A stretch of 64,000 nucleotides of DNA. Origin: Crocodylus rhombifer. Its lineage: Eukaryota; Chordata; Crocodylia; Crocodylidae. The notes under the pieces were generated by a model that worked only from the letters and a program-made list of their open reading frames with translations, searched no databases and was not told the DNA's origin. The DNA lies in the NCBI GenBank assembly GCA_038503035.1, contig JAVSML010024592.1, forward strand, positions 685,674 through 749,673, read 5' to 3'. The number at the start of each line of letters is the position of its first letter. The stretch's first letter is position 1. The position numbers and the translations under genes are program-made. Shown here one piece after another: positions 1 to 11,609 of this stretch.

Positions 1-144
1 ACTGCACCTGAGTAAACTCTAGAGCTTTATACAAAAGCCTGCACAAGGGAGTTGAAAACATCCACAGCAGGCTACCTGCTTCAGTGGAAGGAGCTCCAGG
101 CATCTGGCTAATCCATGGCTCCTTTGCTTTGCTGAAAATTAATG

Positions 145-300
145 GCGCATGTACACCTGTGCTTTAATGCACATTAACCTATTTTAATGCAAATTAAAGT
201 ATCACTTAAAAACTGTGCACTTTTGCTAAAGCACATTAAAATAGGATAACGTGCATTAAATATCACTTAACAACCTTGGGCATTTTTACACATGCATGCA
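145..300. repeat. Palindromic MITE copy 1, AT-rich variant
   Basis: Repeated words such as aatgcacattaa, gcacattaaaatagg and tatcacttaa in both orientations, bounded by gcgcatgtacacctg and tttacacatgcatg. Shares these words with the copy at 19365-19613. No coding capacity. Confidence 0.6.
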
Positions 301-589
301 TTGCAGTGCTGGGTGCTTTGAAAATTGCCCGGTGCTGCGACTCATGCAGTTGTATAAGCAGAAAAATGCACGTCAGCACTGAGAAAATGGCTGTGGCACA
401 CTTTTGAAATAAAACAGCTCAGAAGTGCTTTAGTACACCACCACCATTTTCTGTGCTCTGAAGTGCATTTCGCCACTTGTACAACTACACGCAGCACAGT
501 GCAGTTCACCTCAGCTTGTGTGTGGAACAGACTCAATTAATCAAATCTGGTCTGAAGCAATGGATCTCTGGCACATTGCTGCAAAAAAA

Positions 590-776
590 GTATATGTATA
601 AATGCCCCATGCTCTTTAGTTAATATGCATTAATGTAGACTAATGCCAATTCCTAGTACACAATGGAGGTGCATCACAGTGGAGGTACTAGTGCACACTT
701 TTCTAGTGCATCACAATGGAGGTACTAGATTCAATGCGCATTAAATAAAGCACATTAATGCATGTGTAGATGCACC
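590..776. repeat. Palindromic MITE copy 2, with local tandem duplication
   Basis: Bounded on the right by gcatgtgtagatgcaccc. Contains aatgcgcattaa and gcacattaatgc, plus a duplicated segment (gtgcatcaca[ga]tggaggtact, near 670 and 708). Confidence 0.55.
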
Positions 777-782
777 CTTCAA

Positions 783-1552
783 GTCCATGTATAGGGAATT
801 CTGACCCTGAGGTAGGCAGAAACCCTTGGAGCTGAGAATTGGAATGCATTGTATGGACTGAGCTTGGGTATGTAGATGCAAGATAAAAACTGACCTAATC
901 TTCACCCCCACCTGAATTTGAACTTTCTGAGATTTGACATAAATTAGATTCACTGCTTGTACTCATTTTGGGGGAAAATATTCAAGGCTTATGTTCTTTC
1001 TGGTCCTGTTTAGGGCTGGGAGCAGATAACCTCAGAGAGGCTACATTTGAGATGTGTCTATCTCAGACAAAACCAGGAAACAGTAGTGAAGCAGCCTGTT
1101 CCCAGGCTGGTTCCCAGAATAAAAAGCTAGAGTGAATTGAGAGGAATGTTTGGGATTCAGGGTACGTGTCCAAATCCAGCCAAAGCTCCAAACTCTCTTG
1201 AGGGTCACACAGAGCTATCACAGAGATAAATGAGAAGCTGACACCTGGAAAGGGGAGCACTTGGGCTAAAAGCTAGGGTGTAGGTGCTCAGCTACTGCAT
1301 TGCTAGGCAGAATACAAAAATAGCTACAGGACTGGCAAACCGGGGAAGCTCAGAGTCCTATGGTTCCCAATTTTAACAAGAACTATTGCTGATTTGCCAG
1401 ACTAATTACTTGGCTAGGGCAACCAGTGATGACCTGACCTTGCCTTCCTTTGGAGCCACATAGCCCCTCCCTACGTTCACCTTCAACTTCCTGTGAGGCC
1501 TTTGTAATGTGTTTGCTTATGCACCCTCTTCTTATTCAGTTATACATTCTGG
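783..1552. other. Intergenic, nothing recognised
   Basis: Open frames are short, with no recognisable domain, and no clear repeat family was seen. Confidence 0.5.
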
Positions 1553-1801
1553 TCACATCTACACAGGATCCTAACTGCACAGTAGCCTAATAATACTGTG
1601 CAGTAGTGCATCACAGCAGAAACAGTGCTAATACGCTACTGTGTAGTATTATTTGGCTCAGTAGCGTCATTAAAATGGTGTGCACTTGTGCTACTGCACA
1701 GCAATGACCATTACTGTACATTAATTTAGTACTTGATTATACAAGTACTAAATTCAATGCACAGTAACTATAATGCATTACTGAATGTGTAAATGTGCCC
1801 T
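1553..1801. repeat. Palindromic MITE copy 3
   Basis: Ends resemble cacatctacacagg and gaatgtgtaaatgtg. The interior has stem-loops built from tgcacagtagcc/taatactgtgcag and tagtacttgattatacaagtacta. Same architecture as the copies at 10.5, 11.4 and 21.9 kb. Confidence 0.75.
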
Positions 1802-1804
1802 CTG

Positions 1805-4425
1805 TATACCCCCACAGCCAACCTTGTGGCACTTTACTCCCTAGGGATACTCAGAAAGAAGGTCTTAGTGAGGACCCTAAGGGTAGGGATGATATCTAAT
1901 TAGTATTGCAGAGGCAAAAGCATGGCAATGTAGAAGCTTGCCTGTGCATGTGGCCCACTGCTGCTAGCCATGTTTTGAACACCATTCTGCAGGAGTAGCC
2001 AGGGAAGCATGAAAAACATTCTACCAAACAAATGCCCTATTCATGATCCCCTTCCCTCCCCCGTCCAAGCTCTTTGATTAGCCAGTTCTAACATCAAAGG
2101 TGGGAGGAAATTAGCATGGCAAAGGCCTGTTTCAAGGAACATAAATGGTAATTACTGGCTATGTAAAGGTATAAGTGAAGCTTTGTGGGTTGGCTGGGTT
2201 GGTTGTTTGGTCAGTGACAGGTCTCTGTTTCCTTAGCTCGTGCTTGTCAATGTATTTGGGTGGAGAGAGAGGGAGAAACAGGGAGAGGTTCATATAGGCA
2301 CCTGTTAAAGGACAAAGGGGAGGTGGCTTGCAAATCCTTTATTTGCAGCCTGCTGAAGTCCTGCTCAGGAGGACACTAGCTGCATGCTAGCAGTACAACT
2401 GTAAAGGCTGTTGCAGTGGCCTCTGAGCCAGGGAAAGGGTGAAGAATAGACAGGTACAGTCTCACCAATCAGCCTTCTGCCTCTGATCCACCCATCTGCC
2501 ATCTTCTGTGCCATGTTTAGCAGTCCCTCTGTGCCCTGAGGCCCCCCCCCCCTTTTGGCTTGATGATATCTTTTTCATTTAAGGCTCCAGGAAAAATGGA
2601 TGAAGTTGGCAGTGGACAAATGGGCAGGGATATGATCTGCATTTAGGACTAGTGCCTTTGCTATGTTTGGGAGAAAACAAATATGCATAAAAATTGTAGG
2701 CATTTCAGGTCATGCTCAGATGGCACCTGCACCACTTAAAGTAGCCTGGTATCTTTTATAACATTATTGCGCATGCTCCCTTTATAGTCTGACTAGGGGA
2801 TTTGGGAAAAGCCACAGGCTGATGCTGCTCTTGGGTACTCCTAGAACAAAGTTGCATTATAGAGATTGCAAATTGTTGGTCTGTCTGAATGTCTCACTCT
2901 CTGTCATACACATACACATACACAGAGCCCAATCCTCACAGGGCTGTCAATGGGGTTTCCACCAGGGTGAAAAGTGGGAAGCCTCTTCCCAGGCTGAGCT
3001 AAGAGTAAGGGCAGCGCTAAGCTGCTGTCTGTACCTAGGTGGAAAAAAATGATCATTGAGCTCCCAAGGTTCAGTTTTATTAAAGCAGGGTAACAAATCT
3101 GTGGTCACATAGGTCTTTGCTGCTGCCACCATACAGCACACAGGCCATATAACCTGTTTGCTGACAGCAAGGATAGAGAGAGCCCAGATCTACCTGTTTC
3201 AAAAGCACAGAAATAATATTGGAATAAGAGGAGTCTACATTACCTGATGGAGCCTTTGAGATGCAGTGTCAATCCAGCAGGGGATGATGGTGAGACCCAT
3301 GCAACTCTGGTAAGTTAATTACAAGAACTTTTATCAAGCTTCTCTGAACACTAGCTGGACATGGACCTCGATAGGCTGGGAAGGATTTTAAATATGAGTG
3401 TAGTCCTAGAATCACAAGGGATAAAGGAAGTACCCCAGAAGTGAGTCAATTAGTACTAATCTTTGTGAGTGGAATGAGAAGCATCCTATCTGAGGGGACA
3501 CTCAGCTTCACACAGCTCCAGGTCACCTGGGACAGCTGTCACTGAGTCACCCGGTCGGTCATTTGGATGGGAGTTTTTAGGAGTTAAAACAAAGGCAATG
3601 ATGATCCTGTTTTGTCTGAGAAATTAAAAGTCTCCTTTCTACTTACCATAGAATGTGACCCCGCCAGGATCTCATCTCTCGGAGGCCTAGAGCAGAGGTT
3701 GTTGCTGTTGCTGCTGCTGCAGTCCTATTGGAAATGATCTGGCAAGAGTTGGGTTGCATACAGAAGTCTGAGCAGCAGCTGGCAGGAGCAGCACTGGACT
3801 GCACAGCATCAGGACACACATGACTGGTGGGGACGCGTGAGCACAACTGCAGTCCTTGTCAGAGGCACCTCGTTGACTTTTAACGCTTCCTTATCATCTC
3901 TGCAGTCACCTCATAGCGGTTCTGATAAAATACCATGCTAGGCATAATCTCCTGACCGAGCCTACTGAGAATGCTTCAGTGTACAAGAGACTGAACCAGC
4001 TCCAGACAGCCACCAGGATGGGACCCCGATCTACTCATGGTAACAAGGAAATAGCTATCACCTGGGTCAGTATTATGGCAGAAGAGCTTTCCAAATGCAT
4101 GGAATACCGGATGGACTGGGTTGGTAATAAGACTGTAGAGAGGCCCAGGAGGCTGTGGTAAAGGTTCAGTGTTTGAGGGGAAGTTTGATGAGGTTGGGGT
4201 ATACATTGCTTTCTGGTAGCCACTGAAGGTGGGAATGTAAGCTGTAGAGAGTCTTGAGATGTATTATTGATTAGAGCTGCAGGTAATAGGGAAGTGGAAG
4301 AAAATGTACAAATCTTTTCCTAGAACTTCTTATTTCTGTAATTTTTAAGGTCTTGAGAAGCTGGGTGTATCTTTGGAACTTTAACTTTGTGTCCCTGAGT
4401 GTTTGGACACAGAACACAATTACTA
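1805..4425. other. Intergenic, no gene recognised
   Basis: Holds a run of C (about 2541-2552), a short catacacatacac repeat near 2909 and a GTT/GCT trinucleotide stretch at about 3697-3721. Open frames are all under 80 codons and none resembles a known protein. Confidence 0.5.
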
Positions 4426-4427
4426 GT

Positions 4428-4688
4428 GGGTGCATCTACATGTGCAATTAATGCTATTTGGCTTTACTGTGCTGTAAATTTACTACCTGCATATGCGTGA
4501 AGACTAGATAGCATTCATTGCATGTATAGGCACACCTGGTAGTAATTGTGTGCATATGCAGGTAGTAAAATTACTGCTCAGTAGATTAATTCACTGCACA
4601 GTAAGCACCTGCATATGTAGACAATGATGCTTTACTGTGCAGTACATTAGTCTACTGTACAGTAAAATATCTTGTGTAGACATGACAT
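4428..4688. repeat. Palindromic MITE copy 4
   Basis: Termini gcatctacatgtgc and cttgtgtagacatgac are an inverted pair. The interior has tactacctgcatatgc / gcatatgcaggtagta inverted arms and tttactgtgcagta units. Confidence 0.75.
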
Positions 4689-4689
4689 G

Positions 4690-4985
4690 ACCACTATGGG
4701 GTAATTTGCTCCCAATTTCACTTGCCAGTAAATGTGCTGTCATAGAGGGGACATATGACTAGTTCTCCCAAGCCAACTGACCATTAGATGACAGGGAGGT
4801 ACTGAGCAAAAGGTTATCCCTGAATGAAATAAACTAGGAGAGTAGACACGTGTTTGGTATTCTGGTGCAACCAGTAACTTACCGCTTTCCAAAGGGGTGC
4901 AGTGAATTACAGTATGGTGCAGGGCTATACATTATATATCCACTCTACATTTTTATAAAGACAAGTTATCCTGGATTAAACATAT
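4690..4985. repeat. Divergent repeat related to 39930-40325
   Basis: Shares, in the same order, ctatggggtaattt, gagcaaaaggttatccctg, ggagagtagac and a ccagtaacttac...tatccactct right part with the copy at 39930-40325. Non-coding, probably a non-autonomous DNA element. Confidence 0.5.
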
Positions 4986-4989
4986 TGTG

Positions 4990-7900
4990 TGCCCAAGCTG
5001 AAAAGATTTTTTCGTTTTAAATATGTCATTGTTACCCAGCCTTTCTGGCTGGGTTCACAGCAATTCAGTTCTTTGATGCAGAATGCCACTTATATTGATA
5101 TCTCTCAGTCAGGCTTTTGCAGGGATTTAGAACCTGAGTGGTTGTTCTTAAAAGCACAAACCTCCACAGAATTGAAGGAGTAGGCTCATTAGCTTCATAG
5201 CAGCATCAGGATCATAAACCTCTGTGCATAGCCTAGACACTAAAGAAAACACTTGGCTACACGTTACAGAATAATTAGAGCTGGTAGACAATCCAAATTT
5301 CCATTTTGAGGGAAATTCTGACATTTAGACAAGTCATTTTTTTCCCAAATAAGTGACCAAAAGTAATTTTTTAAACATTCTGCTAAACAAAATTTCTGAA
5401 ATAACGTATCTTGGGAAGATAAAAATATCTTATTTCAAGAGTTTGCTGCAAAGCGGTCAAAGACTTTTGATTTTTATGATATCAAAGCACTTCCTAGCCA
5501 CTTCAGAATTTCAGCTAGTGTAGTTTAGTTGTGTCTAAACAACAGTCAGAACAACATGCTTTGACTTTACAGAAATGAAATATTATAACAATTTTACACT
5601 GAAAATTTCAGTTAAATCAGTATGAAATCTTTAAATTTTGTTACATCAGTACTTAAATTTTCCATCTAGTTCGAATAATACTATCTGCATCTGTTTTTCT
5701 CCATGCCAACTCTGCACTGTCTTATCCACTTACCGTTTATGATTCCAAATAATTTAAATAGCACCAGGGTTCGAATTACACTTTGACTCTTGTGGGGATG
5801 GGGTCTGCAAAAAAAAATTGGACTGCCCCTCACAATGCCATAATAAAATCAGAGACCCCCTCCCCCTGGTTATGATTTTCAAATCTTACAGGGGGACTCT
5901 TGTCTCTTATGGCTCAGCCTGCCTTCCCTACTGAGCTTCCCTGTAATAGCACCATACATGTAGACATCACTGTATTGAATGTAGATCAGGTAAGAGCCAG
6001 GTCCTGTAGACCTTACAAAAAATGAAGTAGCTTAGGATCCCACTGTGTGCTGTCTGATCTTGCTGCCCTGCTTCTTATCCTCTAATTCTCCCTTGGGTCC
6101 CTTGCAGTATGGCAAATATCCCAAAACTCCTCTCACCAGGTTAAGTTTAAGGTCTCACGTTTCTCCTTGTCTTTGATTTTTGTTCTGCTTCCAATACTGT
6201 TTTCTCCCTTCAGTTTCACCCTTGGCCCTTTCCAACATATAGTTTTGTTCCTGTTTGTCTTTTTACACCCTCAGCATCCTTCCTGGTAGTTGCTGCTCTC
6301 CGATCCAATGTCTTTCATTTTAGCCTAGACCTTTTCTTTTCCCTCTGCTCATGCACCCTACTGGCCTTCCATCTCCACTAGCTTCTCCTGCACCGTGTCC
6401 TGCCAACATCTTAAGATCAGTATGGTGAAAACTGGGCTTCTTCACAACTTTGCTCCTCCCTACCTCCATCAGATTTCCACCATGTTCCATGATTGTAATA
6501 GCCAGGTTTACAAAATATGGCATCATACCCCAGCCTTGCCCCAATCCACCCTGCCGAAATCCTATTCAAACTTTCTCTGTGTCATCTCCAAAATCTGACA
6601 TTGCCTCTTTATCTTTATCAGTCAAAACCTCACCTATTCTTCAGGCATCTTTCTTCAACGCTTCTCAGTCTTTCCATTGGTAGTCCAACTGATCACCTCA
6701 CCTTTCTACACTCCATCTCAAGTCCTGCTGCTCTTGTCATGTCACTCTTCCTTCTTCAAACCCCTTCAATGGCTTTCTCTTGTCTTCTGCATCAGTTTCA
6801 AAATGCTCAGCTCCATTTCATAAACTCTGTATGACCCATTCCATGGCTATATCTTATATCTTAGTGCCTCCTATTTTCTTTTCTACTAGGGACAGTTTTC
6901 CTGAGCTCACTACAGTTCCTCTGTTTTTACCTTTCCATTTTCATCTTCATCCCTTCCCCCATGCTCCGCTTAAAACTCCCTTAGTTCATGAATAGTGAGA
7001 TCCACCAAAGGGCTTGGGCATTCAATTCTACTGGCCTGATGTTGTGAGCATCTAAATCCAAAATGTAGATCCTTAAAACCTTTGATCAGCTGCTGCCTAA
7101 TACTTGAGGTGTGTAAAGTCCATAGAGGTCTAAAGTTTCAGTAAGTAAAGTTGCCTCAGTGCCTAAAGGTCTGCTTCAATTCACATCAAGTGATGCCTGA
7201 ATCCCGAACAGTGTGGGACTTACCTTGCATCTTGTTGGCTTCTACAGACCATACATTCCTCCTCCTGTCTCACCTGCAGGGCCAGATCCACATGTGTTCT
7301 CCAAGCATATTGGAAAGAAAGCACAGCTGGAGGTGACCCTGTTTAGCTTTACATGTCAGGACCAGAAGGTGAAGTATCTGAGTTCTGTACCCTCCTTTTA
7401 TGGAGAGATTTCACTGGCTTCATCGACTTCTCCCATCCCTCTGAAGGGTGCTGCCATGCAGTATGGCAGGTCAGGGACTTTTTGAATTCTTCCTGTTGAA
7501 CCTGTTTCATTTTGTCTTTAGCAATAAAATATTCTTTGCATCAAAGAAAGAGAGAGTGTGTGATAGTATCCTAGTGATTAAGGTGGATACCTGGCTGAGG
7601 TGGGTCCTGGGTTCCATCCTCTGCTGTAAAGATGGTTGAAGTAAAGGGGGGACATGACCCCTGCCACCACCACTACTTGACATATGCTTTGAGAAAAGGT
7701 GGCTTCAGTGCCTGTTGTCACACTAGAGTGCAGGGCTGTGAATTGTGAGTAGAGATAGATACCTCTCTGCAGCCTGGATATAGGCACCACATCCCTGAGA
7801 GGGGCAGGACTCAAGTCACATCACTTTTCTCAGCATTTCTGACTAGTTGGCTTCTTTAAGGCATTGTAGTTCATTTGGAACTGAAGGATAGCCTCACACA

Positions 7901-8305
7901 AGCTCCAGAGGGAATACTCTGGCCACAAGACAGACTGAAATGCCAGGCATGAATGGGTTGCCTGCCAAAGCAAGGAGTCATAAGTTAGACTTCCTGAGGG
8001 AGGTCAGGGTCAGGGGAATTGTTTGTGTGGCTTTCAATATGTATATGGTTGCTGGGAGGAGACTCCAGGGACTCATGAGAGAAGATGGAACACTGTGAGC
8101 TGGTGTCTACTATTGGTAGCAACTAAGGGTTGACAAGTGATGTGTTTCAAAATGGTGGTCTGAACCCGTGAACGCTGCTCACCCATATGAATTGGGATGT
8201 ACTGGTAGTATGAGGAGGAGGATAGTAAGTAGAGACAGTACTGCGTCACCACGGGATGGAGGTGAGTGTTACTGGGGAACAAATAACTGGAACTATTGAA
8301 GGTGT
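4990..8305. other. Intergenic, AT-rich then pyrimidine-rich, no gene recognised
   Basis: 5250-5760 is AT-rich. 6150-6990 is strongly pyrimidine-biased on +; its longest frame (105 codons at 6517) is low-complexity Ser/Leu and has no recognisable domain. The segment around 6740-6840 looks like an antisense remnant of an old dispersed element, but I cannot name it. Confidence 0.4.
7552..7645 (+). repeat. tRNA-derived head of a MIR/CORE-type SINE
   Basis: Contains an A-box-like tagtgattaaggtgg and a B-box-like gggttccatcc spaced as in the MIR 5' region. No acceptor stem or cloverleaf is preserved, so this is not a tRNA gene. Confidence 0.45.
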
Positions 8306-8308
8306 GGT

Positions 8309-8545
8309 AGGGTGCATTTATATGTTGCCCTATGGCCATGTTGTTACTGTGCCATGCACATGGCATATGGTTAGTTTTCACTGCTACTTCGTTGTAGCAG
8401 CGTGCTAAAATGGGGGAGCGTGCCGCTACAGCAAAGTAGCTGCCAGTCATGTGTAGGCCCATGTCAACCAATGTCGCTGCAGTGATGCACTACAGCAACA
8501 TAGTGTCACTATGGCGACATAGGATGATGTGTACATGCACGCATA
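8309..8545. repeat. Palindromic MITE-like copy 5, divergent
   Basis: Bounded by gggtgcatttatatg and gatgtgtacatgcacgc. The interior alternates ctacttcgttgtagcag and ctacagcaaagtagctgcc inverted words. Divergent from the copies at 10.5 and 11.4 kb. Confidence 0.5.
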
Positions 8546-8549
8546 GTGT

Positions 8550-10490
8550 AGCAGGGAGGATAGCTGGAATTAGGAATAAATGAATAAGCCTATAACAACT
8601 GCTACTATAGCAAGGAGGGATCCCATAACTGAGGATTACTGAGTTTATAGATAGGGTGCTGATAGGCATTTGGTAAGTAGAGGTTTAGATGATCAAAGGG
8701 TTTAACAAGCCTTTCTGACTCAGCCTTTCCTTCCAAAAATGCCTTGTGGCTGTGAGGAAGGTCGGCTCCCAAGTCCCCTTAGACATTAATCATCCCCTCA
8801 GATATAGATGGGAGCTCAGATTGCATGGCCTGTGTAAACACTGGGCTATATGATAGTGCATTTGCTGAGCTGTAAGGTCTAGAGGTAAGGTTGATATCTG
8901 TAGGGCCAGGATTTTTGTAAGGGTGAGAGAAGAGATTGTTGTGGGGGAGGAAGAATTCCTCATCTCTTCAGCTGTTTGCCCTGAAAATGGAAGGAGAACA
9001 CATTTCAGATTCCAGAGGTCTTTGTGGACATCAAGCTATATCCAGTCCCATCACAGTGTTGAGCAACAAGCATCTGGCAGTAATGAGGAGACATCCATTT
9101 GTCCCTGAAGTCTAATTTTACTGAAATGTGCATTCATGTGGCACCAGCTAGAGGGGGGCTAGAAGTCTGGCGCTGCTGGTGAGGATGATCCAAGAGAATG
9201 AACATCATGAGATGGATGTTTCATGAGATGAATTTTTGGGGTAACACCTAGAAAAGGAATGGGAGACAGAAATGGAGAGTGGCAGAAAGAGAAGGCGGCG
9301 GGAATGTGGGAACAAGGAGTGTGGAAAAAGGATGAAATGGAAGACAGCTAGAAGGGAAGAAGCAAATAGATACAGACATTCCTTCAGATAGCAGCAAACC
9401 ACATACACTGAAAGTGCCAGCCATCCCAGAAATGCTGAATCTGGGGTATGGTAGATCTGAGGTTACAGGCTGAGTACCTTGCCTGCAGCACTTACAGTAC
9501 AAAGAGTGTCTCAAAGTGCTGCTATGAAAAGGTCCACCAAACTGAATAAGAGCAAAACTCCATGGCAGTTACAGATATGAATGTGTTTCTATTTCCCTAA
9601 CCTGGTACAGGTTCTCTAGGGTGGATCTTTCATTGTGGGGTCCATGTTTCTACAAAACAGTTATAGCCCGGATGTTTTAAATGGATCTGTAGGCTGTTAT
9701 GCTTCCACACCCCCTAGCACATTTTAGGATGTTCAACTGCTCAGGCCATTTCAACCATGCAGTCAGAGGTTTGTGTAGAGACTGTATGGGCACACCTGAG
9801 CTGGTGTCAGTTGAGTTAGCTTCGGTTCCATGAGCAGTGAAGTTGTGATGGCAAAGGAGTGGCACAGGCTTATAAAACTTGCCCAGAACCCTGGGATTTT
9901 AGAAGTAGTGAAGTCACAGCCAACATAGGTTTTAGGACCTGAGCTAGTGAGATTAAAGCAAACTTGGGTGGGTCTATACCCAAATATCCTGCAACCACAC
10001 TTCTGGCAGCAGTGCAAACATAGCCTAAATGTGTGGAGACACAAGAGTGCTGCTAAAGTCATTGCTCTTTACTGTCTGGTCCCAATGAGTTGAGCCACTG
10101 TTACTGGTCACATGGCAGGGGTTGCTATCTACTGACTCCAGTGGCTACTGTTACACCATGTAACCCCACTTAATACAGCAGCCGAAATTGCCACCTGTTA
10201 GAAATGCCAAACCAGTGTGGTCTTAGATACGCTGGCTCCTTCTGTGGTATGTGATCTGACCTAGGGGCAGGTGAACCAGTTTGGATGACATGAGAGCTGC
10301 CTGCCCTCTCAACCTGTCATTCAACATTTAAACCTAACCTTCTGGGAGACAGGTTTTCTTACTACTTCTAGCTCAAACAGGGGAAGTACTGGCAATCTTG
10401 TTAGGAGAAAGCTCTTTCCCACAAGGCTTATGGTTACAGAACTTTTGATTAATTAGGATAAACCAGCTCTTCCCATCTTCTTTCATACTT
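8550..10490. other. Intergenic, no gene recognised
   Basis: A purine-rich stretch occupies about 9250-9365 (+ strand). The short frames here, up to 99 codons, resemble nothing known. Confidence 0.45.
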
Positions 10491-10493
10491 GGT

Positions 10494-10732
10494 CTGACTA
10501 CATGTTCATTAATGTGCAGTGGTTACTGTGCATTTAATTTGGTTCTTGTATAATCAAGCACTAAATAAATGTGCAGTAACCAGAGTTACTGCACAGTAGC
10601 ACCGGTGAACACTTTTAAAGTGATGCTACTGTGCAGTAGCCTAATAATACTGTGCTGTTTGTGCTGTGACACACTACTGTGCAGTATTATTACTAGGCTA
10701 CTGTGCTATTAGTGTCAGATGTAGATGCACCA
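10494..10732. repeat. Palindromic MITE copy 6
   Basis: Termini ctgactacatgttc and cagatgtagatgcacc. The interior has four hairpins: ttgtataatcaag loop, gttactgcacagtagc, gctactgtgcagtagcc and gcagtattattactaggc words. Confidence 0.78.
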
Positions 10733-11363
10733 TCTCTGACCCCATGGTGCAGCTGGAAAAAGTTTCAGGAGCTCATTCCTTTTTGTGACCCTGCCCCTGG
10801 TGCAGAACCCCTTGTGCACATCATTTCCTGAGTGCCCTTGTTTGCTGAAATTAAATTCTAACCTTGTCCACTATTAATCTGAACAACAAGGAATTGTTTT
10901 GTAGCTACAGGTAATCATGTTGCCTTCCACCCATTGTGGGATATAGTTTGTAGTCAAGTGCACTGCAATATTCTTAGCTGTACTTCTTCCACACTGGGGA
11001 CAGAAACCCATATTTTTGCTGACTCGTAATTTTGAAAGTCTATTTTGTTCAGTTTTGATCAATTAGGAGCCAAGAATTCTAACCCAGTATTTATGGGGTT
11101 TTTGTAATCACATAATTGAAAAAAATGTAGATGCAGTTCTGGATTTGCAATTATAGGTATCTGATTCTCTCACTGTGTCGCTCCATTTGTCTTTTTAGGC
11201 ACAGATGCTGCAGACTGAAACATATTTAATCATATGTACTATGAGTGGCCCCAGGTAAAGGTAAAGTGTGTGCATAAGTCTTTGCAGCATCAGGGTCTTA
11301 GATTGGAAACTCTTTGGCCAGAGTTATTTTGGGGTATATGTTTCTCTGACACATTCACAGTAG

Positions 11364-11606
11364 CTGTGTCTACACGAGCAGCGGGCTGCGCAATTGTTCC
11401 TGTGCAGTCATTTAGTACTTGCATAAGCAACCTTATGCAGGTTGCATAAGCAAGTACTAAATTACTGAGCAGTAACCTGTATTACTCAGTACCATTGCCG
11501 CACGTTTTTTCCCCAATGCTCCTGACAATGCTACTGCACTGTAGCAATGAGCTACTGCGCAGTAGCTCATTGCTACTGCGCAGTAGCATCTGGTGTAGAC
11601 ATGCCA
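11364..11606. repeat. Palindromic MITE copy 7, best-preserved ends, 36-bp perfect palindrome
   Basis: Terminal inverted pair tgtctacacgag / ctggtgtagaca. Interior: a tagtacttgcataagca / tgcataagcaagtacta stem-loop, then a perfect 36-base palindrome at 11541-11576 centred on ctactgcgcagtag. The palindrome continues imperfectly to about 11529-11588. No coding capacity. Confidence 0.82.
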
Positions 11607-11609
11607 ATC

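Noticed and set aside
6517..6834. 105-codon Ser/Leu-rich frame as a secreted protein
   Set aside because: Reflects the pyrimidine-rich composition of 6.2-7.0 kb; overlapping frames are similar and none has a domain.
7552..7645. tRNA gene
   Set aside because: Box-like words match a MIR 5' region but no cloverleaf is preserved.
8073..8471. 132-codon minus-strand frame
   Set aside because: Runs into the palindromic repeat at 8309-8545; no domain.
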